From positions 186,001-250,000 of the forward strand of contig NZ_JADPKS010000107.1 in the NCBI RefSeq assembly GCF_023074175.1: a stretch of DNA of 64,000 nucleotides, read 5' to 3'. The stretch comes from Bradyrhizobium sp. 139 (GTDB taxonomy: Bacteria; Pseudomonadota; Alphaproteobacteria; Rhizobiales; Xanthobacteraceae). Each line of letters begins with the position of its first letter. The stretch's first letter is position 1. This document shows, piece after piece, positions 41,178-49,748 of the stretch. The notes under the pieces were generated by a model. It was not told where the DNA came from and did not search any database. It was given only the letters and a program-made list of their open reading frames with translations. A program made the translations under genes and the position numbers.

Positions 41178-41531
41178 ATGAAGAACGGCCTCTATTCGAT
41201 TCACGTAAACCTGCTCGACGGTCGAATCGGCAAGGGCAGCGGCGTGATTCTTTTTCGCGACGGCAAGATTCTTGGCGGCGATGCTTACCTCTATTACACC
41301 GGCAGCTACGTGGTGAAGGACAACAACACCTTCAAAGGCGAGGTGCTGGTGCAACGGCACACCTCGCCTCGGGGCGACGACAATCCGCTGTTCGGCGGTC
41401 CAGCGCCCGTCGGCGTCGGTGTCAGCGGCACCTACACGGATACCCGCGCGGAGATGACGGGAACAGCGCTCGTCGGCAAGGCCAGCCTGATTTTCAACGC
41501 CACCCTGCAGAAGCTCGCAGAAGTCGACTAA
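41178..41531 (+). CDS. GrlR-family-like protein
   Basis: ATG at 41178 gives 117 residues. MKNGLYSIHVNLLDGRIGKG, SGVILFRDGKILGGDAYLYY and TGSYVVKDN match the eight-stranded barrel repeat of GrlR, the repressor of the LEE type III system in enteropathogens. Similar proteins occur in bacteria without that system. No GrlA-type partner is nearby. Its stop directly abuts the stop of the convergent kinase gene. Confidence 0.75.
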   Translation: MKNGLYSIHVNLLDGRIGKGSGVILFRDGKILGGDAYLYYTGSYVVKDNNTFKGEVLVQRHTSPRGDDNPLFGGPAPVGVGVSGTYTDTRAEMTGTALVGKASLIFNATLQKLAEVD

Positions 41532-44219
41532 CTATTCCGCAGCCTGCTCGAGCGGCGCCGTGCGCGGCAGGATGATCTGGATGCGGGTGCCGCTGCCCGG
41601 CCCGGAATCGAGATCGAGCCGCCCGCCGAGGCGGTTGGTGACGATGCTGTAGACGATGTGCAGGCCGAGACCGGTGCCGCCCTGATCGCGCCGCGTCGTG
41701 AAGAACGGATCGAAGGCGCGGCGGCGGACGTCGAGCGACATGCCGCAGCCATTGTCGGAGAAGATGATCTCGACGCTGTCCTTGCCGGACTCGCGCACCT
41801 GGATGTCGATGATCCCCGGCCGTCCGTCCGGGAAGGCGTGCGCCACCGAATTGAGAAACAGATTGGTCAGCACCTGGCCATAGGGGCCGGGATAGCTGTT
41901 CATGGTCAGGCTCGGCTGGCACTCGACGTTGAGGGTCAGATTGTGTTTGCGCAGGCCAGGCCGCAGGCTCATCACCACCTGCTCCGTGAGGTCGCCGAGA
42001 TCGAAGCTGCGCTGGTCCGAATAGTTGCGGTCGGCCGCGACCTGCTTGAACGACTGGATCAGCTCGGCGGCGCGGTTCAGATTGGAGACGAGCTGCGAGG
42101 ACGCATCGCGGCTGGTGTTGAGAAAGTCGTTCAGCGTGGAGCGACGGAGCTCGCCGCGATCGACTTCGGCGGTGAACATCGCGGTCTTGCGCTCCAGCGC
42201 CGATGCGACCGTGAGACTGATACCGACGGGATTGTTGACCTCGTGCGCGACACCGGCGACGAGCCGTCCAAGGGCAGCGAGCTTCTCTGCCTCGATTAGC
42301 GAGGCCTGGGTCTCGCGCAGGTTTCGCAGCGCGGTCTCGGCGGATTCCTTGGCTTTGCGCATCTCCTGCTCGCCGCGCTTGCGCTCGCCGATGTCGAGCG
42401 CCACCGTGACGATCCGCTCGATCTCGCCCTCGGCATCGAGCAGCGGCAGCTTGTTGACCAGCCATTGCCGCATGTTGCCGGAGGAGTCCTTGTACTCCTC
42501 TTCGTAGAAGCCGAGTCCTTTTCGAAGCTTGAGCACCCGCTTGTCGTTCTCGTCGGTCTTGGCCGCGCCGTAGCGCGACATGAGATCCGCCGTGGTGCGG
42601 CCGAGCGCATCGCCGGGCTCGATGCCGAAGATGCCGGCCATGTAGCGATTCATCAGAACGTAGCGCAGCTCGGGGTCCTTGACGTTGATGACCGCCGGCA
42701 CGGTGTCGATGACCTGCTGGAGCAGGCGCCGGCCTTCGGCGATGGCGTCTTCCGCTCTCTTCTGGTCGGTGATGTCGCGCAGCGTGCCCTCGTAGCGGAC
42801 GATGTTGCCCGCCTCGTCCCGCACGCCGGTGGCGCTGTCGGAGAGCCAGAGGATGTTGCCGCTGCGCTGGCGCACCTGGTACTCGAATTCGCGCACCATG
42901 CCGTCGCGCGTCATCAGCCGCTGATATTCGACGCGCGCCTCGGGGTGGACGTAGATGGTGTGGGCGATGTCGTTGATGCTGTCGATGAGCTGCTGCGGGC
43001 TGTCATAGCCCATCATCCGCGCCAGCGCCGGATTGGCGTTGAGGAGATCACCGGCCGGCGTCGTCACGTAGATGCCGTCGACCGAGCCTTCGAACAGTTT
43101 CCGGTAGCTCTCTTCGGCGAGGCGCTGCTCGGTCAGCGCCCGCACTGCAGCCTCGCGCGCCGTGTCGGCCTCCTCCAGAGCGCGGCGAAACACTTCGGCC
43201 GCGCGCGCGATGTCGCCGATTTCGTTGTCGAGGTCGGCCGACGGGATCGAGGTGTTCTTCTCGCCCGCCGCGAGCGCGCGGATCGATCTTGCGATCTGGG
43301 CGAGCGGCCGGACCGTCCGCCGCACCACGAAGCCCGCCGCGAGAATGCCGATCAGCACGCCGGTGGAGCCGAGCACGATGCTTTGCCACCGCGCCTCTGT
43401 CAGCGTGCGGGCGAAATCGCGCGACAGCACGTGACCGCGCCTGGCGCTGACCTCGCGCAGCAATTCCGTGACGCGGCCGATCAGGCGGCCCTCGGTGCCC
43501 AGCACCTCACGGTCGATATCGGCGATCTGCCGCTCCCGGACTGCGACCGCGATGATGGCCTCGGCATAGTCGTTCACGGCCGTCTTCAGCCTGGCGTCCG
43601 CGATGTCGATCGTCCGCATCCCCGCCGCAGCCTGCTCGGCCGCGGACGGGTTGCGCGCGAGCAGCCCGAGCGCGATCCGGCTCTGCGCCTCCGACAGGCG
43701 GGAGGCGAGCTCGCGGTCCGCCGTGGCTCCGACGGCCACGTCGAACCGGTCGCGCAGCGGCGGCAGGCCGGCGAGCAGCTGGGCGCGGCGGTCGATCAGC
43801 GTCGAGATCCGCTCGAGACCATTGCGATAGGTCGCAAGGCGCTCGGTGACCCCGTCGATCATGTCCTGCTGCTCGGGCGCAAGCTCGATGCGGGTCTTCT
43901 TCAGGATATCGCTGAGCGTCGAAGCCGCCTCGCCCACCTGCTTGAACTGGATGCCGGCGCCGGGATCGGTGACGAAGTCGCGCGCCGCAAGGCGCAGCTC
44001 ATTCATGCGGCGGTCGATGTCCTCGGCGAGGTCACCGACGCTCTGGAGCCGCTGCAACTCGGCGAAGGTCGTGTCGATGTGCCGGATCGCGATCACGCTC
44101 GCGGTCGAGGTGACGATGATCACCGCCAGCACCAACAGGAAGCTGCCGAAGGTGAGCTGGCCGATGGAGAGCGAGAATGTTCGCTTTTTCTCAGGGGTCG
44201 GCGTCAATTCGGCGGACAT
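41532..44219 (-). CDS. HAMP-PAS-PAS sensor histidine kinase
   Basis: 895 residues from ATG at 44219. Order: membrane segment at about 25-45, a long helical periplasmic region with many Leu/Arg heptads (about 50-290), a second membrane segment (VLIGILAAGFVVRRTVRPL), HAMP, coiled coil, PAS 1 (YRKLFEGSVDGIYVTTPAG), PAS 2 (VIDTVPAVINVKDPELRYV) with PAC segments, HisKA with H659 in GVAHEVNNP, and HATPase (NLFLNSVAHAF, GGTGLGLHIVYS). No regulator gene is adjacent, so it is an orphan kinase. Last gene of the long minus-strand block. Confidence 0.95.
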   Translation of the reverse strand: MSAELTPTPEKKRTFSLSIGQLTFGSFLLVLAVIIVTSTASVIAIRHIDTTFAELQRLQSVGDLAEDIDRRMNELRLAARDFVTDPGAGIQFKQVGEAASTLSDILKKTRIELAPEQQDMIDGVTERLATYRNGLERISTLIDRRAQLLAGLPPLRDRFDVAVGATADRELASRLSEAQSRIALGLLARNPSAAEQAAAGMRTIDIADARLKTAVNDYAEAIIAVAVRERQIADIDREVLGTEGRLIGRVTELLREVSARRGHVLSRDFARTLTEARWQSIVLGSTGVLIGILAAGFVVRRTVRPLAQIARSIRALAAGEKNTSIPSADLDNEIGDIARAAEVFRRALEEADTAREAAVRALTEQRLAEESYRKLFEGSVDGIYVTTPAGDLLNANPALARMMGYDSPQQLIDSINDIAHTIYVHPEARVEYQRLMTRDGMVREFEYQVRQRSGNILWLSDSATGVRDEAGNIVRYEGTLRDITDQKRAEDAIAEGRRLLQQVIDTVPAVINVKDPELRYVLMNRYMAGIFGIEPGDALGRTTADLMSRYGAAKTDENDKRVLKLRKGLGFYEEEYKDSSGNMRQWLVNKLPLLDAEGEIERIVTVALDIGERKRGEQEMRKAKESAETALRNLRETQASLIEAEKLAALGRLVAGVAHEVNNPVGISLTVASALERKTAMFTAEVDRGELRRSTLNDFLNTSRDASSQLVSNLNRAAELIQSFKQVAADRNYSDQRSFDLGDLTEQVVMSLRPGLRKHNLTLNVECQPSLTMNSYPGPYGQVLTNLFLNSVAHAFPDGRPGIIDIQVRESGKDSVEIIFSDNGCGMSLDVRRRAFDPFFTTRRDQGGTGLGLHIVYSIVTNRLGGRLDLDSGPGSGTRIQIILPRTAPLEQAAE

Positions 44220-44342
44220 TGGGGCTTTGAGGACCGGGGCTATTGGAGGCCCAATATACGACGTATTGCGGCCCCGGGGGAACATGCCTTGGCCCGCGGA
44301 AAATCCTTAATATTGGGGGCCCGCCGCCCTTCTCCCCTCCGA

Positions 44343-45257
44343 TTATGACGTTTTGACGCTGGCCCGCCACCGGGCCGGGATCGTCATGGCGGCAACGCCG
44401 AGGACGACGCAGGCCAGCCCGATCCAGGCGGTCCGGCTCAGGGTCTCGCCGAGCAAGGCGACGCTGATGGCAACCCCGATGGGCACGCGCAGATACGCCT
44501 GCGCGGTGGTGCCGACCGAGCCCAAGGTCTGGATCAGGCGGAAGTAGATCGCGAACGCCGCCGCAGTCGAAAACACGGCGAGCGCGAGCAGCGCCAGCAC
44601 GGAGGCCAGCGAGGGCGACAGCGTCCATGGCTGCTCGACCACCAGCGAAGCCGGGATCAGCACGGCCGCGCCTGCAAGCAGAGAACCGGCCGCCGGCGCC
44701 ATGGGATCGAGCCCCTTGAAGCCGCGGCCGAAGATCGCGGCGCAGGCGTAGCAGATGGTGGCGGCGACGATGGCGGCCTCCGCGAGGAGGCCGCTGCCGA
44801 TGCCATGGAAGGCGTCGATGCCGATGATCAGACAAATGCCCGCCATTCCAGCGATCACGCCGACCAGCTTTCGCGGTGTGGTGGCCTCGTGGCGGGTGAG
44901 GACTGCCGTGAGCAGGAAGGTGAAGATCGGGCCGGCCGAGTTGAGAATGGTGGCGAGCGCGGCATCGACATGGCGCTCGCCCCAGGCGATCAGCGTCCAG
45001 GGGATGACGCTGTTGAGCACGGCCTGGAACGCAAAACGCTGCCATGTCGCCCTGTCCATCGGCATCCTGATGCCGCGCACCCACATGACGACGAGCAGCA
45101 GCAGGCCCGCAATCGTGGTCCGTGCCGCGATCAGCGTGATCGGCGGAATGGTTGCGACGCCGAGCTTGATAAAGGTGTAGGAGCCGCCCCAGAGCGTCGC
45201 GAGTGCGACCAGCAGCCCCAGCTCGACGGCGATGTTGGTGTCCTGCCGGTTGTCCAT
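44343..45257 (-). CDS. EamA/DMT-family transporter
   Basis: 304 residues with ten membrane segments in two EamA repeats (LLVALATLWGGSYTFIKLGV; AEAAIVAATICYACAAIFGRG). LNSAGPIFTFLLTAVL and LRVPIGVAISVALLGE are typical of the family. Exporter of unknown substrate. Same direction as its neighbours but with gaps of 77 and 123 bases. Confidence 0.92.
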   Translation of the reverse strand: MDNRQDTNIAVELGLLVALATLWGGSYTFIKLGVATIPPITLIAARTTIAGLLLLVVMWVRGIRMPMDRATWQRFAFQAVLNSVIPWTLIAWGERHVDAALATILNSAGPIFTFLLTAVLTRHEATTPRKLVGVIAGMAGICLIIGIDAFHGIGSGLLAEAAIVAATICYACAAIFGRGFKGLDPMAPAAGSLLAGAAVLIPASLVVEQPWTLSPSLASVLALLALAVFSTAAAFAIYFRLIQTLGSVGTTAQAYLRVPIGVAISVALLGETLSRTAWIGLACVVLGVAAMTIPARWRASVKTS

Positions 45258-45334
45258 AGTGCGTTCCGTCCCTTGTCGGGGACGGAACCTAGCGCGGCCG
45301 CGCTCGCCGATACTTCGTTGAGTGTCGAAGTGTC

Positions 45335-46129
45335 TTAACCGACTGCCCCGACCTCGAACACCTCGCCGTCATAGCCGGCTTCGCGAGGGATGCGGAGTTG
45401 GCGGCCGCTCTCAGTCTTCGTCATGACCGGCATCACCGTGACGACCGACAGGCCGCGGGCGTGCTCCAGCGCGGCGCTCACGCTGCCCTGCTTGGCGAGC
45501 CGGATCAGGTTGCGTGTGGTCGGGAACGGCAGCTTGAAACGACCGCTCTCTCCGCCCTCCACCGCCTCGCGCGGCGACAGCCAGATCGAATCGGTCGACT
45601 CCCGCCCGTCATGGGCGCCGAGCTGGTCGGGCGGTGCGGCGGCGAGAAAGAACCAGGTGTCGAAACGCTTCGGCATGCCCTCCGGTGTGATCCAGTGCGC
45701 GTAGGGCACCAGCGTATCGAGCGCGAGTTGGAGGCCGTTGTCGGCCAGGACGCTCAGGAAGCTGATCTTGTGCTCGTTGAGCGCAACGCGGTGCTTGTCC
45801 GCGATCTCGCCAGCGCGCTTGGCGTCGATCGGTGCGCCCGAGTCCTTCGCCCGCGCCAGCAGGATGCCGCTCTCCTCAAAGGTCTCGCGGATCGCGGCGA
45901 TTCGAAAACCGCGGTCCGCTTCGCTTAAGCCCTCGCCGCCCGAATAGAGGTCGGAGCGGGCGACGATCTCCTTGTCGCCGGCATCGACGCTGCCGCCCGG
46001 AAACACCAATGCGCCCGAGTTGAACTCGATCTGATGATGGCGGACCATCATAAACACCTCGACTTCCTTTGCGCCATCGCGCAGCAGGAGGATCGTCGAG
46101 GCTGGGCGTGATGCGGCGGTCTCGGCCAT
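45335..46129 (-). CDS. NUDIX hydrolase
   Basis: ATG at 46129 gives 264 residues. The Nudix box is split by an insertion: FPGGSVDAGD then RIAAIRETFEESGILL, a layout resembling NUDT19-like/CoA pyrophosphatase relatives. It should cleave a nucleoside diphosphate linked to another group, possibly an acyl-CoA. It begins four bases after the DHDPS-like gene stop, so the two are probably co-translated. Confidence 0.88.
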   Translation of the reverse strand: MAETAASRPASTILLLRDGAKEVEVFMMVRHHQIEFNSGALVFPGGSVDAGDKEIVARSDLYSGGEGLSEADRGFRIAAIRETFEESGILLARAKDSGAPIDAKRAGEIADKHRVALNEHKISFLSVLADNGLQLALDTLVPYAHWITPEGMPKRFDTWFFLAAAPPDQLGAHDGRESTDSIWLSPREAVEGGESGRFKLPFPTTRNLIRLAKQGSVSAALEHARGLSVVTVMPVMTKTESGRQLRIPREAGYDGEVFEVGAVG

Positions 46130-46133
46130 TCGA

Positions 46134-47087
46134 CTAACCTGCGGCGCTCGATTGCGGGCCAAGATTGGCGCGCTTGTCGACACGGGCGACGCGCGACAGG
46201 AGATAGTCGACCTCCGTCTTCGCCGCCGGCGTAATGGTCGCGCCCGGCTTGCGCTGAGCGCTGGAGGCGATGATGCCGCGCTTCTGCAGCACGTATTTGC
46301 GCACGGCAAGGCCCGCGCCGGGCTGCTGCTCGTAGCGGATCAGCGGCAGATGGGCGTCGAACAAATCGTGCGCGGCGTCGCGCTTGCCGTCCTTCGACAG
46401 CCGCACGACGTCGATGAGAAGCTCCGGGAAGGCATAGCCGGTCATGGCACCGTCGGCGCCGCGCTCCATCTCGAAATCGAGGAACAGCCCGCCATTGCCA
46501 CAGAGGATCGAAAGCGGCCGCAGCGAGCCGTCTTTCTGAGAACTGCGCAGCGTCGAAATCTTTTCCAGCCCTGGCCAGTCCTCGTGCTTGAGCATCACGC
46601 AGTTCGGATTGTCGGTGACTATCTTGCGGATCACCGCAGGCGTGAACACCACAGACAAGGTCAGCGGATAATCCTGAAGCACCCAGGGCACGTCGGGGCC
46701 GATGGCCTCGGCCGCCTGCTTGAAATAGCCGATGATCTGATCGTCGGTGCGAAGCGACGGCGGCGGCGCGATCATGACGCCGGCCGCGCCCGCGTCCATC
46801 GAGGCCTTCGCCAGCGAGCGCATGGTGGCAAAGCCGGGCGCGGAGACGCCGACGATCACCTGCATCTTTTTGGCGCGCTTGACGAAGCGCACCGCCACCT
46901 GCTCGGCCTCGGCCGCATCGAGCTTCGGCGCCTCACCGAGGATGCCCAGCACCGTGACGCCGTCGCAGCCGACCTCCTCGTAGAAATCCGTCAGGCGGTC
47001 GATCGAGCGCTCGTCGATCCGGCCGTCGTCGTGGAACGGCGTCGGCGCGATTGCGAAAGTGCCTTTGGCGTCGGCGGTAAGTTTCAT
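46134..47087 (-). CDS. Dihydrodipicolinate-synthase-family aldolase/lyase
   Basis: ATG at 47087 gives 317 residues. DapA-family marks: GILGEAPKLD at the place of the GTTGE loop, Tyr in QDYPL, Schiff-base Lys in CVMLKHEDW, and GGLFLDFEMERGADGAMTG. The altered GxxGE loop and the context argue against true lysine biosynthesis; a catabolic 2-oxo-acid aldolase or dehydratase is more likely. Operon with the NUDIX gene. Confidence 0.9.
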   Translation of the reverse strand: MKLTADAKGTFAIAPTPFHDDGRIDERSIDRLTDFYEEVGCDGVTVLGILGEAPKLDAAEAEQVAVRFVKRAKKMQVIVGVSAPGFATMRSLAKASMDAGAAGVMIAPPPSLRTDDQIIGYFKQAAEAIGPDVPWVLQDYPLTLSVVFTPAVIRKIVTDNPNCVMLKHEDWPGLEKISTLRSSQKDGSLRPLSILCGNGGLFLDFEMERGADGAMTGYAFPELLIDVVRLSKDGKRDAAHDLFDAHLPLIRYEQQPGAGLAVRKYVLQKRGIIASSAQRKPGATITPAAKTEVDYLLSRVARVDKRANLGPQSSAAG

Positions 47088-47113
47088 CGTCTTTCCTTGT
47101 CTCTCTCTTGTCA

Positions 47114-47225
47114 TTCCGGGGCGCGACGAAGTCGCGAGCCCGGAATCCATAACCACGATCCGGAGTATGAATCCTCAGATGCGCAATTGCGCATCATAGC
47201 TCACGCTTCGCGTGCCCCGGAAGGA
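47114..47225. repeat. Intergenic palindromic repeat element
   Basis: TCATTCCGGGGCGCGAC near the left end and GTGCCCCGGAAGGAC near the right frame a perfect 16-base palindrome ATGCGCAATTGCGCAT (47179-47194). Same core type as the palindrome at 32120-32151. Confidence 0.75.
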
Positions 47226-47232
47226 CGGCCGC

Positions 47233-48111
47233 CTAAAACCGCCGTGCTCCCATCTTGATCTGCTCCTCGGAGAAGAAGATCTCGTTGGCGTGATCCGCGA
47301 TGTCCTGGGCCTTCCAGCCCGTGTGCGGCGGTTTCCAGCCTTCCGTTTCCATCATCCGCATTTCGCGCACGCCGCGGGGCCCGGACACGCCCAGCACCTT
47401 GCCGGTCTGGTCGCCCGACAAGTCGCTGACCATGTATAGCACGGCCGGCGCTATGCCGTCCGGCCCCAGCGCCGCACCGGGGTTCTCCTTATAGCGGGGC
47501 AGGTCTGCCGTCATGCGGGTCAGCGCGCCCGGGGCGAGCGTCCAGATCCGGATGTTGTATTTGCGCCCCTCGATCGCCAGCACGTTGGACAGGCCCCAGA
47601 TGCCGCCCTTCGCCGCGCCATAGTTGGTCTGGCCGAAATTGCCGATCAGGCCCGAGGTCGACGAGGTGTTGACGATGACGCCGCCGCCGTTTTCCCGCAT
47701 CCAGCGAAATACCGGCATGGTGCAACAAAAGGTGCCCTTGAGATGCACCTTGATCACCTTATCCCAGTCGGACTCGGTTGCCTTGGAAAAGGTCTGGTCG
47801 CGCAGGATGCCGGCATTGTTCACCAGGATGTCCGCGCGGCCAAAGTGCTTGATGGCGTCGTCGAACACCGACTGGCCGCCTTCCATGGTGGAGATATCGG
47901 CGCCGTTGGCCACCGCCTTGCCGCCCGCGGCCGTGATTGCGTCGACCACGAGTTGCGCCATCGACTTGTCGGCGCCGGAGCCGTCGCGGGGCCCACCGAG
48001 GTCGTTGACGACGACGGACGCCCCTTCCCGCGCGAACAGCTTTGCATAGGCCTCACCGAGCCCCCCGCCCGCGCCGGTGATCAGCGCGACCTTACCGTCG
48101 AGTAGTCCCAT
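47233..48111 (-). CDS. SDR 3-hydroxyacyl-CoA dehydrogenase (HSD17B4-like)
   Basis: 292 residues from ATG at 48111. Rossmann motif TGAGGGLGEAYA, the family-specific VNDLGGPRDGSG, NNAGILRD, catalytic Ser (NTSSTSGL) and YxxxK as NYGAAKGG. This arrangement matches the dehydrogenase domain of peroxisomal multifunctional enzyme type 2 and its bacterial relatives. It would oxidise the 3-hydroxyacyl-CoA made by the MaoC hydratase encoded upstream. Confidence 0.92.
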   Translation of the reverse strand: MGLLDGKVALITGAGGGLGEAYAKLFAREGASVVVNDLGGPRDGSGADKSMAQLVVDAITAAGGKAVANGADISTMEGGQSVFDDAIKHFGRADILVNNAGILRDQTFSKATESDWDKVIKVHLKGTFCCTMPVFRWMRENGGGVIVNTSSTSGLIGNFGQTNYGAAKGGIWGLSNVLAIEGRKYNIRIWTLAPGALTRMTADLPRYKENPGAALGPDGIAPAVLYMVSDLSGDQTGKVLGVSGPRGVREMRMMETEGWKPPHTGWKAQDIADHANEIFFSEEQIKMGARRF

Positions 48112-48144
48112 GGTGGCTTCTCCCTGGTTTTTGTTCTTTCTTGT

Positions 48145-48272
48145 CTCGCCCCGCTTGCGGGGAGAGGTCGATCGCGCAGCGATCGGATGAGGGGGACTCT
48201 CCGCGAACTCAACTGTCACCGTCCTCGTGGAGACTCGCCCTCACCCCACCCTCTCCCCGCAAGCGGGGCGAG
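48145..48272. repeat. Inverted-repeat intergenic element
   Basis: CTCGCCCCGCTTGCGGGGAG (48145-48167 arm, 23 bases) is perfectly inverted at 48250-48272. Fills the gap between the MaoC and SDR genes, and could fold in the transcript. Confidence 0.85.
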
Positions 48273-48294
48273 GGAGTGAAACGTCGGTGCCTTC

Positions 48295-49155
48295 CTAACC
48301 CAGCACCGTCTTGCCGTTCTTGATCACGGTGACGCCGCGCGATTTCACCTTGGCTTCGAACGAGATCGTGTTGCCGTCCTTCCAAAGGTCCATGGTCACG
48401 GTCTCGCCGGGATAGACCGGCGAGGAGAACCGCGCTACGTGCTGGCGGAAGGCGGAGGCGTCGTAGTCGGCATAGGTCTGGAGCACGCCGCGGCAGGTGA
48501 TGCCGTAAGTGCACATGCCGTGCAGGATCGGGCGCGGGAAGCCGGCCTTCTTCGCGAATTCCGGATCGGAATGCAGCGGGTTGCGGTCGCCGCAAAGACG
48601 ATAGACCAGCGCCTGGTCGGGGCGCGTGACGATGTCGATGGTCTTGTCGGGCGCGCGCGAGGGAATCTTGTGCGGATCGGGCTGGGTCAGGTTCGGCCCG
48701 CCAAAGCCACCGTCGCCGCGGGCGAAGCGCGAGGCGACCAGCGTTGCCAGCTTCTCGCCCTTCTCGTTCTTGAGCACGGTCTGGTGGCTGATCACGACGC
48801 CCTTGTCCTTGCCCTTGTCGTAGACCTCGACCACGGAGGAGTCGGCGGTGATGTGCGCGGCCACCGGCAGCGGCTGGTGGAAGGTGATATCGCGCTCGCC
48901 GTCGACCACCATCACACGGTTGAGATTCATCTCGCCCGGCCCCGCACCCCACGCCGCGACGGAGGCAAAGGTCGGCACCACCTTCAGCGGCCGCGGCGTC
49001 AGCGTGCCTTCGTTGACGAAGGCGAGCTCGTTCTCGTCCATCGGATCGGCGCCGAGCCCGATGCCGTAGGCGTAGAGCATGACTTCGCGGTCGCTGTAGG
49101 CGTATTTCTGGCCGATGTTTTTCAGGCCTTTGAGTTCTTCGTATCTGGCGGACAT
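48295..49155 (-). CDS. MaoC-family 2-enoyl-CoA hydratase
   Basis: 286 residues: two hot-dog folds, with hydratase 2 motif GDRNPLHSDPEFAKKAG and FPRPILHGMCTYG in the second (catalytic Asp/His). N-terminal half lacks the motif, as in eukaryote-type hydratase 2 proteins. It hydrates trans-2-enoyl-CoA to (R)-3-hydroxyacyl-CoA. Lies between the DUF35/thiolase pair and the HSD17B4-like SDR, so one degradation cycle can be assembled. Confidence 0.93.
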   Translation of the reverse strand: MSARYEELKGLKNIGQKYAYSDREVMLYAYGIGLGADPMDENELAFVNEGTLTPRPLKVVPTFASVAAWGAGPGEMNLNRVMVVDGERDITFHQPLPVAAHITADSSVVEVYDKGKDKGVVISHQTVLKNEKGEKLATLVASRFARGDGGFGGPNLTQPDPHKIPSRAPDKTIDIVTRPDQALVYRLCGDRNPLHSDPEFAKKAGFPRPILHGMCTYGITCRGVLQTYADYDASAFRQHVARFSSPVYPGETVTMDLWKDGNTISFEAKVKSRGVTVIKNGKTVLG

Positions 49156-49208
49156 GTTCTTGGTTTCCTCCCGAAACTTTTCTGCGCGCGACGCCGCTCG
49201 TTAATGTG

Positions 49209-49352
49209 CCCTCTCCCCTTGTGGGAGAGGGCTGCGAAGTGCTCGCAACAAACTCACTTGGGTGAGGGGTTGCTTCCACATCAAAAGCTCTCTCTGCGGA
49301 GCGATACCCCTCATCCGGCGCTTCGCGCCACCTTCTCCCAAGGGGAGAAGGG
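49209..49352. repeat. Intergenic palindromic repeat element
   Basis: Hairpin CCCTCTCCC/GGGAGAGGG at 49209-49231 and hairpin CCTTCTCCC/GGGGAGAAGG at 49331-49352 bracket the gap between MaoC and DUF35 genes. Related in layout to 48145-48272 and 56262-56410. Confidence 0.75.
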
Positions 49353-49358
49353 AAGAAG

Positions 49359-49748
49359 TCAGACCGGCGTGAAGAACGGCAGCGGCGCGCCGTCGGTCGG
49401 CTTGAACACCACCTTCACCTTCTGGCCGATCTTCAGCTTCTCGAGATCGCAATCGACGAAATTGGTCTGGAGCGAAGGCCCCTCCTTCAGCGTGACGTAG
49501 CCGATCGCATAGGGACCGGCCGGCGATTTCCGCATCAGGCTGTACGTGTAGATCGTGGCCTCGCCGGAAGACTCCTCCCACACCGTCTTGTCCGAATAGC
49601 AGAACGGGCAGATCGCGCGCGGGAAGTAGTGCGCCTCGCCGCAGGCGGTGCAGCGCTTGATCATGAACTTGCCCTGCTTGGCCGCATTCCAGAACGCGGC
49701 GGTCTCCGGATTCGTCACGGGGGCCGGATACTTCTTTGCTTCGCTCAT
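49359..49748 (-). CDS. Zinc-ribbon OB-fold protein (DUF35 family)
   Basis: 129 residues. Rubredoxin-like zinc ribbon CTACGEAHYFPRAICPFC (four Cys), then an OB fold (IGYVTLKEGPSLQTNFVDCD). DUF35 proteins bind acyl-CoA and form complexes with thiolase-like partners. The start codon shares one base with the thiolase stop, consistent with a 1:1 complex of the two products. Confidence 0.92.
   Translation of the reverse strand: MSEAKKYPAPVTNPETAAFWNAAKQGKFMIKRCTACGEAHYFPRAICPFCYSDKTVWEESSGEATIYTYSLMRKSPAGPYAIGYVTLKEGPSLQTNFVDCDLEKLKIGQKVKVVFKPTDGAPLPFFTPV

Noticed and set aside
42465..44348. A 627-codon plus-strand open frame opposite the PAS/HAMP kinase
   Set aside because: No domain and Arg/Asp/Val-rich composition; the kinase on the other strand has all expected motifs.
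46134..47087. Annotation as dapA of lysine biosynthesis
   Set aside because: The GTTGE loop is altered and the neighbours are catabolic, so a housekeeping role was not assigned.
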